A stretch of DNA of 64,000 nt, taken from positions 124,001 through 188,000 of the forward strand of contig NZ_JAAXPG010000004.1 of assembly GCF_012396365.1 (NCBI RefSeq), written 5' to 3'. Positions 33,544 through 41,773 of the stretch are shown piece after piece. The notes beneath the pieces are model-generated. The model was not told the origin of the DNA. It made no database searches and saw only the letters and a program-made list of their open reading frames with translations. The position numbers and the translations under genes were made by a program. The first letter of the stretch is position 1; the number at the start of each line of letters is the position of its first letter. This stretch comes from Nocardiopsis alborubida. GTDB taxonomy: Bacteria > Actinomycetota > Actinomycetes > Streptosporangiales > Streptosporangiaceae.

Positions 33544-34547
33544 CCGTTCTCATCGTGGGAGCCAGCGGCCAGGTCGGCACCGGAGTGGCCAGCCGCCTCT
33601 GCGCCGAGGGGCTCGACGTCGTCGGCCTGACACGCAACCCGGCGCCGCACGTGGAGCGCTACGCCAAACTGCGCCTCGGCGACGCCCGCCGTCCCGACCT
33701 GGGACTGGGCCCGGACGAGGCCGCGGAACTGGCCGCGTCGGTGACCACGGTCGTGGTCGCGACCGGCCGGTTCGACCTCTCGCTGTCCCTCGCCGAGGCG
33801 CGGTCCGAGCACATCGCACCGCTGCGCGGAGCACTCCGGTTCGCGCAGGACTGCCCGTCCCTGCGCAACGTGGTCCTGGTGTCGAGCCTGCTGGGAGTCG
33901 GCGCCACCAAGCAGAGGCTACGCAGCTCGACTGTTCCGGACCCCGCAAGACACCGCAACTTCTACGAGTGGGCCAAGCTCAGCGGTGAACTCGTGGCCCG
34001 CGCCTCCGGTCTGCCCGTGGACGTGGTCCGCGCCGGGCACGTCCTGCCGGGAGACGAGGAGTACCCCGGCCTCCGGGACGCACCTCCCGCCGCCCTGTTC
34101 GAACTGCTCAGGCCCTTGGCGGCGGGGTGGCCCCTTCCGGTCGTCGGCAGCAACCGCTACTGGGCGACGCCGAGCGACTTCATGGCGCGGATCGTCACGG
34201 ACAGGGTGCTGCACGGCACGGGCTCCTCCTCGGTCTGGGCCGTGGACCCGGCCTCTCCCACCTACGCCGAGATCTTCGATCTGGTCAACGCCAGGTTCGG
34301 AGTGCGCGCCAAGCGGGTCCGCAGCGAGCCGTTGGCCACGGCGCTCGCCGCGGTCCTGCGCCCGGAGTGGATCGACCTGCCGATGTCGCGCGAGATCTTC
34401 GACTACTGCGTGACCGGATGGGACCTGGACCTGTCCTGCCTCCGGGAACTGGTCGAAGCCGGACGTGTGACGCCCCCGGAGGACCGCGGATACCTGGTTC
34501 GCGCCCTCGACCACGCATTCGACCGACTGAGGGAGCGCCTGCCGTGA
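33540..34547 (+). CDS. NAD(P)-dependent extended SDR
   Basis: The 335-residue protein has GASGQVGTGVA (about 7-17) and VSSLLGV followed by NFYEWAKLSGE, the YxxxK active site of extended SDRs (NAD-dependent epimerase/dehydratase family). It is distantly related to the preceding gene and overlaps it by ATGA. The likely substrate is a chain or ring intermediate; the sequence does not say which. Confidence 0.75.
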   Translation: MTVLIVGASGQVGTGVASRLCAEGLDVVGLTRNPAPHVERYAKLRLGDARRPDLGLGPDEAAELAASVTTVVVATGRFDLSLSLAEARSEHIAPLRGALRFAQDCPSLRNVVLVSSLLGVGATKQRLRSSTVPDPARHRNFYEWAKLSGELVARASGLPVDVVRAGHVLPGDEEYPGLRDAPPAALFELLRPLAAGWPLPVVGSNRYWATPSDFMARIVTDRVLHGTGSSSVWAVDPASPTYAEIFDLVNARFGVRAKRVRSEPLATALAAVLRPEWIDLPMSREIFDYCVTGWDLDLSCLRELVEAGRVTPPEDRGYLVRALDHAFDRLRERLP

Positions 34548-36037
34548 CGGACCTACCGACCTTCTCGCTGGACACACCCGGTCTGGAGCGCAACTCCGTA
34601 CACAGCGGACACAACTTCCGCGAGGTTGCTCCGGAGGTCCTTTCCCCTCTGACCTGGTCGATCATCGGTGCCGGGATGGAACGCGGATTCCGCGACGCCG
34701 CCGACCGCTTCGGCCGCGAACGGCCCTCCGGCCCCCGGCCCGCCTTCGTGTCCTACTTCGGCTTCCGGCCGTACTTCAACATGACGACCGTCGAGAGGCT
34801 CGCCGACGAGCTCCCGGTCGTGGCCCCGGAGGACATCTGGGCCCTGCTCCTGGGCGGGCCCGCCCCCGACCTCCGACGCGGGGAGCGGCCCGGCCGGTTC
34901 CACCGCTGGGGCCGCCTGCGCGGAGCCCTCGCCTTCCTGGGGGCCAACGCCCACGCCTTCGGGCGCGCCCAGGCGGTCCTGGCCAAGGCGGAGGGCGCGA
35001 CCATGGACGCGCTCTCCTCCGACAGCCCCTGGAAGAAGGGGGCGGCGTGCGAGGCCGCGGTCAGGGCGGGGCGCGCCGCCTGGGCGCTGCACATCCGCAC
35101 CACGTGCGTGGCGTTCGTCGCCGCCTCGGCCACCAAGCGGATCCTGGAGTCGCAGTACGACCCGGACACCGCGATGGAGCTGCTGCGCGCGAGCGCGCAC
35201 CGTACCGACGAGGACGGTGGCCACGCCAGCGCTCGCGGAGAGGGCCTCACACAGGGCCTCGACCGCCTCAACAACTACGAGGTGGCCGACCAGGGGACCG
35301 ACTTCACCGCCTTCGCCTCGGTCATGTCCTCCGCGGCGTCGGTGCTCAACGAGTCCTCGGGCCGGGGCCGGGGCGGCCAGACCGTCGAGGAGGTGGCCAT
35401 CCCGATGGGAACGGCGCGCGGCCCCCTCTACGAGCGCGTCGTCAGGTTCATGCGGTTGGCCCTGGGGGAGCGGGAGCGTTCGAAGGAGATCGGGCTGCGC
35501 TCGCTGCACTGCGTGCGGCTCCTGCTCGACGGGGGAGCGTTCGGCTACGACCCGCGAACCGCCGCCTACCTGGGGATCGAGGAGATCCGCGGTCTCGGGG
35601 GCAGGGCCGTGGACCGGCTCGTCCACGAGCGCGCGGAGGAACTGCGTGCGGCTTCGGAGCTGGCCTACCCGGTCGACGTCCAGGTGCGCGCCGACGGTCT
35701 GCGCCCGCTGCGTCGTTCCTCCGCCACGGGGGCCAACACCGGGTACTCGCTCGCCCCGGGGTGGGCCGAGGGCGTCCTGTGCGCCGAGAGCGACGGCGAA
35801 CCCGACCGCGTCCTCGTCGGCGACCGGGTCGACGGGAACTACGTTCTCGCCGTCATGCCCAGTGGGGTGGTCACCAAGTACGGCAGCATGCTCTCCCACG
35901 TGGCGATCGTGTGCCGCGAACTCGGCATCCCCTGCGTCGCGGGAGTCGAACTTCGGCCCGGGGATCTGGGGAAGCGGGCGACCGTCGACGGCTGGAGCGG
36001 CGTGGTGGCGCCCAAGGACGAGAGCACGGGAGGCTGA
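34544..36037 (+). CDS. PEP-utilising-enzyme phosphohistidine domain protein
   Basis: The 497-residue product ends with a mobile phosphohistidine domain of the PEP synthase/PPDK type (about 405-490; GSMLSHVAIVCRELGIPCVAG, His452). The first 400 residues are helical and rich in Ala and Arg, with no ATP-grasp motif. They resemble, in position only, the substrate-binding part of rifampicin phosphotransferase or the phenol subunit of phenylphosphate synthase. Alone it cannot bind ATP in the usual way. The ATP-grasp domain on the TDO-PPDK fusion is an obvious candidate partner. GTG overlaps the preceding stop by 4 bp, and it is the last gene of the reducing operon. Confidence 0.75.
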   Translation: MTDLPTFSLDTPGLERNSVHSGHNFREVAPEVLSPLTWSIIGAGMERGFRDAADRFGRERPSGPRPAFVSYFGFRPYFNMTTVERLADELPVVAPEDIWALLLGGPAPDLRRGERPGRFHRWGRLRGALAFLGANAHAFGRAQAVLAKAEGATMDALSSDSPWKKGAACEAAVRAGRAAWALHIRTTCVAFVAASATKRILESQYDPDTAMELLRASAHRTDEDGGHASARGEGLTQGLDRLNNYEVADQGTDFTAFASVMSSAASVLNESSGRGRGGQTVEEVAIPMGTARGPLYERVVRFMRLALGERERSKEIGLRSLHCVRLLLDGGAFGYDPRTAAYLGIEEIRGLGGRAVDRLVHERAEELRAASELAYPVDVQVRADGLRPLRRSSATGANTGYSLAPGWAEGVLCAESDGEPDRVLVGDRVDGNYVLAVMPSGVVTKYGSMLSHVAIVCRELGIPCVAGVELRPGDLGKRATVDGWSGVVAPKDESTGG

Positions 36038-36047
36038 CGTGGTGCCC

Positions 36048-36539
36048 CTACCCGCCCGGTGCGTCCGTGTCACGGTCCAACAGGTCGTAGACCCGGCCCG
36101 CGACCAGCACGTACACCCCGTGTTTGACCAGTTCGCGCGTCAGGACGCGAGGTTCTGGCAGAGGGGTGCCGCGTCTGAGGTCGCGGACCACGAGAAGAGC
36201 GCGCCAGGGCAGCCAGACCACCGCCAGGTGCGCGGCGTCGGCACGCCAGCCGCGGACCTCCCCGTTTTCCAGGAGGGGACGGGCGAGACCGCACATGATC
36301 CCGTATCCCCAGTGCACGGCGGTGTCGACGAGGACACGCCGCTCCCGGCGGGGTTCCCTGCCACCTGTCAGCTCCGCGGCCACCGCGGCGGGCCGGTCCA
36401 CCGGCGCGGCCGCTCCCTCACCCGCGTGGGCGCCGCCGTGCCGGTGCCGCAGCAGGGAACTGGCCGCCGTGTACGCGGCGGTGGCGACACATCCGGACAC
36501 CAGGGCACGCATGAGCTGGTGTCGCCGAAGGGACCGCAT
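36048..36539 (-). CDS. Uncharacterised small membrane-associated protein
   Basis: This product of about 163 residues has an N-terminal hydrophobic stretch (LMRALVSGCVATAAYTAASSLL), a basic loop and a second moderately hydrophobic segment (VLVDTAVHWGYGIMCGLARPLL). Aromatic-rich sequence follows (HLAVVWLPWRALLVV). I do not recognise the family. The start at 36539 follows GGAGG at about 10 bp. It is convergent with the phosphohistidine gene (10 bp gap) and divergent from the UbiA gene. Confidence 0.55.
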   Translation of the reverse strand: MRSLRRHQLMRALVSGCVATAAYTAASSLLRHRHGGAHAGEGAAAPVDRPAAVAAELTGGREPRRERRVLVDTAVHWGYGIMCGLARPLLENGEVRGWRADAAHLAVVWLPWRALLVVRDLRRGTPLPEPRVLTRELVKHGVYVLVAGRVYDLLDRDTDAPGG

Positions 36540-36655
36540 GCGTGGACCGCCTCCGCGATTCTCGGGTACGGGGTGCCGGGGAATATACCAGAAGGCCCTT
36601 CCCGAACCCTCCGCGCGGTGACGCACGACCGTGGGACCAGCAGGGGAGGGCACCG

Positions 36656-37606
36656 GTGAACGGCCCCTCCACCGGGGAGACCGCTCGGGCGGGCCGGTCC
36701 GTCCTCGGAACCGCCGTCTCCTTCGCCCGGCTGGGCAAGATGGGACTGTTCGAGATCTGGCTCGGGCCCGTCGTGGCCTGGTCGCTCGTGGCCGGCACCC
36801 ACGGGAACAGCGTCCGGACTGCGGTGCTGTGCCTGCTGTTCTCCATGGTGATCGCGTTCGGGATCTGGGCCACCCATGCCCTCGACGACATCACCGGTTA
36901 CCGCGATGGCAGCGACGTGCGCAACTACGCGCCCGAACGCCGCCGCAGCCAGGTCAAGCCCCTCGTCCTCGGGCAGCTCAGTGTCCGCCAGGCACAGGTG
37001 TTCGCCTTCTCCGCCACCGCGGCCGCTCTGGCCTGTGTCGTCCTGTTCAGCGTCGTCAGCGCCTTCCAGCCCTGGTGGGCCTTCGTCGGTGGTCTGGCGG
37101 TCGTCGTCCTGGGCGTGCAGTACTCGGCCGGGATCAACTTCAGTTACCGCTTCACCGGCGGAGGGGAGACCGTCACAGGACTGACCCTGGCGGCGAGCCT
37201 GCTGGTCCCCTACGCCGCTGCCCGGGGAGCCCTCGACCCGGCGGCCGTCGTCCAGGGCCTCCTCTTCGGCGCGTGGCTGGTGCAGGTCCTCATCTGCTCC
37301 AACAGCGCTGACGCAGAGGACGACCGGAAGGTGGGCCGACGCACCGTCGCCTCACGGACGACCGAACGCGGCAACCGTGTCTTCGTCTCCGTCTTCTTCG
37401 CCGCGACCTGGTCCCTCGCTCTGGGGGCCGTCCTTCTCGGGGTGCTCAGCCCCTGGACCCCACTCGCGCTGCTCCCCGCCTGGGCGCTCCAGGCGCTCGT
37501 GTTGCGCAACGGCCTGAGAGGCCGGTGGCGCAACCGCCGAAACCACGGCTTCCTCTCCCTCCGTCTCGCCGTCCTTGGTCTGGTGATCGTCAATGTCCTC
37601 GGCTAA
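36656..37606 (+). CDS. UbiA-superfamily prenyltransferase
   Basis: This 316-residue membrane protein has eight to nine hydrophobic helices. The two Asp-rich motifs of the UbiA family are present in variant form (THALDDITGYRDGSD near residue 80, NSADAEDDRKVGRR near residue 220). These enzymes attach an isoprenoid diphosphate to an aromatic ring at the membrane, so the polyketide may be prenylated. No isoprenoid-chain synthase is in the window, so the donor would come from primary metabolism. GTG at 36656 has GGGGAGGG upstream. Confidence 0.85.
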   Translation: MNGPSTGETARAGRSVLGTAVSFARLGKMGLFEIWLGPVVAWSLVAGTHGNSVRTAVLCLLFSMVIAFGIWATHALDDITGYRDGSDVRNYAPERRRSQVKPLVLGQLSVRQAQVFAFSATAAALACVVLFSVVSAFQPWWAFVGGLAVVVLGVQYSAGINFSYRFTGGGETVTGLTLAASLLVPYAAARGALDPAAVVQGLLFGAWLVQVLICSNSADAEDDRKVGRRTVASRTTERGNRVFVSVFFAATWSLALGAVLLGVLSPWTPLALLPAWALQALVLRNGLRGRWRNRRNHGFLSLRLAVLGLVIVNVLG

Positions 37607-39122
37607 CGCAGCAGCCCCCCACGAACACGCGGACGTCGTCATCGTCGGCTCCCGGATCGCAGGAGCCTCACTGGCCGCCCACCTCGCCGCCTCCGGGCGC
37701 CGGGTCGTCGTCGTGGACCGGGCCCGTTTCCCCAGTGACACGCTGTCCACCCACCTGATCCAGGTCAGCGGTGTGCGCTCCATGCAGAAGCTGGGCGTGC
37801 TCGACAGGCTCACCGAGACCGGAGCGCCCTTCCTCACCGGCGCCTCGGTCACCTACGACGGCATCGACCTGAGCGCCATAGTGCACGCGGAGGAAGGGTG
37901 GCCTCCCGGCGGGATCAGCGTCAACCGGAACCTTCTCGACGAGATCCTGGTGAACGCCGCGCGGGATTCGGGTGCCCAGGTGCGCACACGAACGAACCTC
38001 GTCGGTGCGTGCCGCGACGACTCCGGCCGTGTCTCCAGGGTTTTGGTACGCACATCCGGCGAGGTCCGGGTGATCGAGGCCCCGCTCGTGATCGGCGCGG
38101 ACGGCCGCAACTCGCGGCTGGCCGAACTGGTGGGCGCACGCGCCTACAACACGACGCCCAACGAGCGGTTCGCCTACTGGGCCGACTACGAGGGCGCCGC
38201 CTCACAGGGGCCCGCCGTGGTGCGCCACCACCGCGAGGGCAGACGCCTGACCATCGCCTTCGACTCGGACAGCGGGCGCTTCACCGTCCTCGTCTGTCCC
38301 GAACTCCCCGACTTCGGCGCTTTCAAGCGGTCACTGCCCGACAGCTTCGACGACGCCGTGGCCCGCTGCGAACCGCTGCGGCCGGTCCTCGCCGGAGCCC
38401 GGCGGGTGACCAGGCCGGTCGGCACCGCCTACCTGCCCGGCTACTTCCGGGAGTCGGCGGGGCGCGGCTGGGCGCTGATCGGCGACGCCGGGCACTTCAA
38501 GGACCCAACCCTTGGCCAGGGCATCAGTGACGCCCTCCGTCAGAGCGAGGTCCTGGCCGAGCACCTGTCAGGTGTCGACCTCCGCGCACCCGACGCCGTG
38601 GACCGGGCGGTCCGCTCATGGGCGCGCTGGCGCGACCGCGACGCCGCGGCCATGTACTGGCTCGGCTGGGACTTCGCCCGAGCGGGCGAGCTCGGCGACC
38701 TGGAGCGGTCGCTGCTGCGCAAGATCTCGGAGTCACCGGTCCTGCGGAGGATGTTCGTCGACGGAGCACTCTCCCACCGGGTCTCCCCCAACGAGATCCT
38801 CGGCCCCGGACTCCTGCTCAGGGCCGCCTACGACATGGGGCTGCGGGGCACGCCCTGGACGGGTGTCGTGGGCCAGGTCGGTCGGCGACTGGCTGTCGAG
38901 GCGCGGCGGCAGTGGTCCTTGTTCCGGCCGCGCCGAACCCGCTTGCCCAAGCCCGCCGGGAGTACGTCCTCGCAGGTCAGGGTCGGCGGCCAGGCGTGGG
39001 CGGGCGACATCGTCGACGAAGTCGGGGGCGCGGCCGCGCGGGGGACGGAGCCGGTGGCGCATCGGACCAGCGGCCCGACGAGGTCTCCCCGAGATCCGAA
39101 CCGCGCGTCCGGCCCGGTCTGA
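37593..39122 (+). CDS. FAD-dependent monooxygenase (PHBH fold)
   Basis: This 509-residue flavoprotein has a VGSRIAGAS dinucleotide motif (about 19-27), GADGRNSRLAELVGA and GDAGHFKDPTLGQGI. It lacks the C-terminal thioredoxin-like domain and instead ends with a long basic, Pro- and Arg-rich tail (from about 440) that looks disordered. It differs from the three other PHBH-type enzymes in the window and is nearer to halogenase- or reductase-like flavoproteins in its FAD region. It overlaps the UbiA gene by 14 bp. Confidence 0.85.
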   Translation: MSSANAAAPHEHADVVIVGSRIAGASLAAHLAASGRRVVVVDRARFPSDTLSTHLIQVSGVRSMQKLGVLDRLTETGAPFLTGASVTYDGIDLSAIVHAEEGWPPGGISVNRNLLDEILVNAARDSGAQVRTRTNLVGACRDDSGRVSRVLVRTSGEVRVIEAPLVIGADGRNSRLAELVGARAYNTTPNERFAYWADYEGAASQGPAVVRHHREGRRLTIAFDSDSGRFTVLVCPELPDFGAFKRSLPDSFDDAVARCEPLRPVLAGARRVTRPVGTAYLPGYFRESAGRGWALIGDAGHFKDPTLGQGISDALRQSEVLAEHLSGVDLRAPDAVDRAVRSWARWRDRDAAAMYWLGWDFARAGELGDLERSLLRKISESPVLRRMFVDGALSHRVSPNEILGPGLLLRAAYDMGLRGTPWTGVVGQVGRRLAVEARRQWSLFRPRRTRLPKPAGSTSSQVRVGGQAWAGDIVDEVGGAAARGTEPVAHRTSGPTRSPRDPNRASGPV

Positions 39123-39162
39123 CCCGCGGGTGAACAGCCCAGAAGCAGGAAGGCAGAAACCC

Positions 39163-40386
39163 ATGACCGTTCCCGACCTGTCCGGCGCCCTCGACCTCGC
39201 CGACCCGGACTTCCGACAGAACCCCTACCCCCACTACGAGCGGCTGCGCGACGAAAGCGGCCTCTTCTGGCACGAGGGCTACCTCGCCTACGTGGTCCCC
39301 CGATACGAGGACGTCGCCCGCGTGCTCAAGAGCAGCCGCTGGCACGTGCGTCCGGGATCGGGCTTCCTCGACCGCCAGCTCGCGGCGAACGAGACCGTCA
39401 ACCAGCTCATGCAGGGTTTCTACTACTTCCTCGACGACCCCCACCACCGGAGGCTGCGCAGCGTCGTCTCCACCACGTTCACCCCGCGTATCGTCTCCAG
39501 CTTCCGAGGGCGTATCCAGCAGATCGTCGACGGCCTGCTGGACTCCTCCCTCGGAGAACGGGGCGAGGCCGAGTTCATGAACGACGTCTCCTACCCCCTG
39601 ACCATCCGGGTCGTCACCGAGATCCTGGGGTTCGACGCCGAGGAGGACCAGAAGTTCCTGTACGACAGGGCGCTGGCCCTGGCCGGACTGCTGGAGTGGG
39701 ACGCCCCGGTGGAGCGGGTCACCGAGGGCGGCGAGTCGATGATGGAGATCAGCAACCGGTTCGTCGACCTGCTGGAGTCACGGAGGCAGGAGCCCCGCGA
39801 CGACCTCATCTCCTCCCTCATCGCGGCACGCGCCGAGGGACGCACCTCGGACGACTTCGAGGTCATCTTCATGTGCGTCCTGCTGGTGACCGTCGGTTAC
39901 GAGACGACGATGAACTACCTCGGCAACAGCGTGTACTCGTTGCTCACGCATCCGGACCAGTTCGAGCGCCTGGTCCGTGACCCGGGCATGCTCGGCTCCG
40001 GGCCGGCGCTGGACGAACTGCTGCGCTACGAGGCCCCCGTGCAGGTGACCTCCCGTGTGGCGATGGACGACGTCGACGTGGCGGGCACGCGGATCCGTGC
40101 GGGAGAACAGGTCGTGGTGATGCTGGGCGGCTCCAACCGGGATCCGGGCGTGTTCACCGACCCGGACCGGCTCGACCTCGGGCGCGCCAACGCCAACAGG
40201 CACATGACCTTCGCCCACGGGCCGCACTTCTGTCTCGGAGCGGCCCTGGCCAAGACCGAGGCCGAGATCCTGCTGAGCACCCTCGCTCGCCGCTACCCGG
40301 GTGTTCGCCTGGCCCCGGACCACCGCTGGCGCGACACCGCGATCCTGCGCTCCCTGTCCCACCTGCCCCTGCGGCTCGAGAAGTAA
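39163..40386 (+). CDS. Cytochrome P450
   Basis: A 407-residue bacterial class I P450. The haem-Cys motif is FAHGPHFCLG (near residue 350), the I-helix is VGYETT, and the K-helix ExxR is in DELLRYEAP. It needs a ferredoxin and reductase, neither of which is encoded nearby. It would hydroxylate or couple the polyketide. The ATG at 39163 follows AGGAAGGCAG. Confidence 0.95.
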   Translation: MTVPDLSGALDLADPDFRQNPYPHYERLRDESGLFWHEGYLAYVVPRYEDVARVLKSSRWHVRPGSGFLDRQLAANETVNQLMQGFYYFLDDPHHRRLRSVVSTTFTPRIVSSFRGRIQQIVDGLLDSSLGERGEAEFMNDVSYPLTIRVVTEILGFDAEEDQKFLYDRALALAGLLEWDAPVERVTEGGESMMEISNRFVDLLESRRQEPRDDLISSLIAARAEGRTSDDFEVIFMCVLLVTVGYETTMNYLGNSVYSLLTHPDQFERLVRDPGMLGSGPALDELLRYEAPVQVTSRVAMDDVDVAGTRIRAGEQVVVMLGGSNRDPGVFTDPDRLDLGRANANRHMTFAHGPHFCLGAALAKTEAEILLSTLARRYPGVRLAPDHRWRDTAILRSLSHLPLRLEK

Positions 40387-40398
40387 GGTGCGTCCCTC

Positions 40399-41127
40399 GT
40401 GAAGAACACGTCCGAACGGAGCACCGCCCTGCGCCTGGGCGGTTGGCTGGCGATCACGGGAACCGTCCTGTCGGTCGTCGTCAACGCGCTCCACCCCCAC
40501 CAGGACATCCCCACCGACGAGTTCATGACGGAGGTCCACGAGACCACGTTCTGGATCCCCCTGCACCTGGGCATCGTCATCGCGCAGGTGATCGACATGC
40601 TCGCGATGCTGGCCATCGGCCGGTCGCTGCGCGGAGTCGTCCGCGGGGACCTGGTCCGCTACGCGGACGGTGCGGCGGTACTGGCCGCCGCGGTCATGCT
40701 CACGCTGATGGCCCAGGACGGGTTCACCGCCAAACACCTGGCGGACTACTACGAAACCGCCCAGGGGCAGGCCCAGGCGATGGCCTACCCGGTCGCCTAC
40801 GCCTTCCTCCTGCTGCTGCTCGCCGGGCTCGGCCTCTGGTACCTGGTGTTCTTCGGTGTGGCGATGCCCCTGTACTCGTTGGCCATGTTCGGGAGCGCTC
40901 TCTATCCGCGGTGGCTGGCGCTCCTCGGGGTGTCGGCCGGAGTCGCCAGCTTCGTCGTGGGTTCGCTCATCTACACGCTCGGAGCCTCGTTCCTGGTCAC
41001 GACAGTCCTGTTCCTCGTCTTCTCCTCCCTGGGCTTCGTCTGGCTGTTCACGGCCGGTGTGCACATGCTGCGCGGTGCCGGGCGGAACGCGGAGGAGGCC
41101 GTGTCGACGGAGGTGGGCGCCCCGTGA
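40399..41127 (+). CDS. Uncharacterised multi-spanning membrane protein
   Basis: The 242-residue protein has about six hydrophobic segments, including LGGWLAITGTVLSVVVNAL, HLGIVIAQVIDMLAMLAIG and FLLLLLAGLGLWYLVFFGVA. I do not recognise a named family. It lies 12 bp after the P450 and overlaps the next gene by GTGA, so it belongs to the tailoring operon. Transport or a membrane anchor for the P450 are possible but unsupported. Confidence 0.6.
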   Translation: MKNTSERSTALRLGGWLAITGTVLSVVVNALHPHQDIPTDEFMTEVHETTFWIPLHLGIVIAQVIDMLAMLAIGRSLRGVVRGDLVRYADGAAVLAAAVMLTLMAQDGFTAKHLADYYETAQGQAQAMAYPVAYAFLLLLLAGLGLWYLVFFGVAMPLYSLAMFGSALYPRWLALLGVSAGVASFVVGSLIYTLGASFLVTTVLFLVFSSLGFVWLFTAGVHMLRGAGRNAEEAVSTEVGAP

Positions 41128-41615
41128 GCTCGGACGGCACGGCTGTGGTGCGGCGCCTCTACGAGGCCTACAACTCCCACGACGTGGACGGCGTGCTCGC
41201 CTGCTGGAAGCACGGCGGGCGCGAGTACCTTCCGCTGACCGGCGAACTACGCGTCCCCGAAGACCTGGACGCCCACCTGAGAGGGTTCTTCGCCGCCTTC
41301 CCCGACGCCCGCGTCCAGCTCGAATCGCTGCTGGCCGCCCCCGACGGACGGGTCGCCTCGAGGATTCTCCTGAGCGGTACGTTCACCGGGGGCCGGTTCG
41401 ACGGGCTCCGGGCCAACGGCCGTCCCTGGGTCGCGCGGATGTCGGAGTTCTTCACGATCGAGGACGGCCTGATCGCGCGTATGGACGTCTATATGGACGT
41501 CATGGACCTGGCCCGGCAGCTGGGCGTGCTGCCGCCGGCCGACGGTCCCCTGGAGGGCGTGATGCGATCCGCCTTCAACCTGAGGAGCGCGATCACCTGG
41601 AGGCCAAGGCCGTAA
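41124..41615 (+). CDS. SnoaL-like / NTF2-fold protein
   Basis: The 163-residue product has the SnoaL-like pattern: VRRLYEAYNSHDVDGVLACW at the N-terminus, HLRGFFAAFPDARVQLESLL, then the FTIEDGLIARMDVYMD strand pair. Members act as polyketide cyclases, hydroxylases or isomerases. It is distinct from the SnoaL-like protein at 11116. GTG overlaps the previous stop by 4 bp. Confidence 0.8.
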   Translation: MSSDGTAVVRRLYEAYNSHDVDGVLACWKHGGREYLPLTGELRVPEDLDAHLRGFFAAFPDARVQLESLLAAPDGRVASRILLSGTFTGGRFDGLRANGRPWVARMSEFFTIEDGLIARMDVYMDVMDLARQLGVLPPADGPLEGVMRSAFNLRSAITWRPRP

Positions 41616-41773
41616 GTGCGGACATGTAGATGAAGTTCTTCGTGGAACCCGCATTCATTTCCGCTGGAGGATAGGATTTTCGGGTTCTTCGGAATTTTCT
41701 GATCGCCGATGTGCGACAAGATTCGTGTTCCCGAATGCATGGTACAAAACCGACGTACGGAAAGGCTGCTCCG

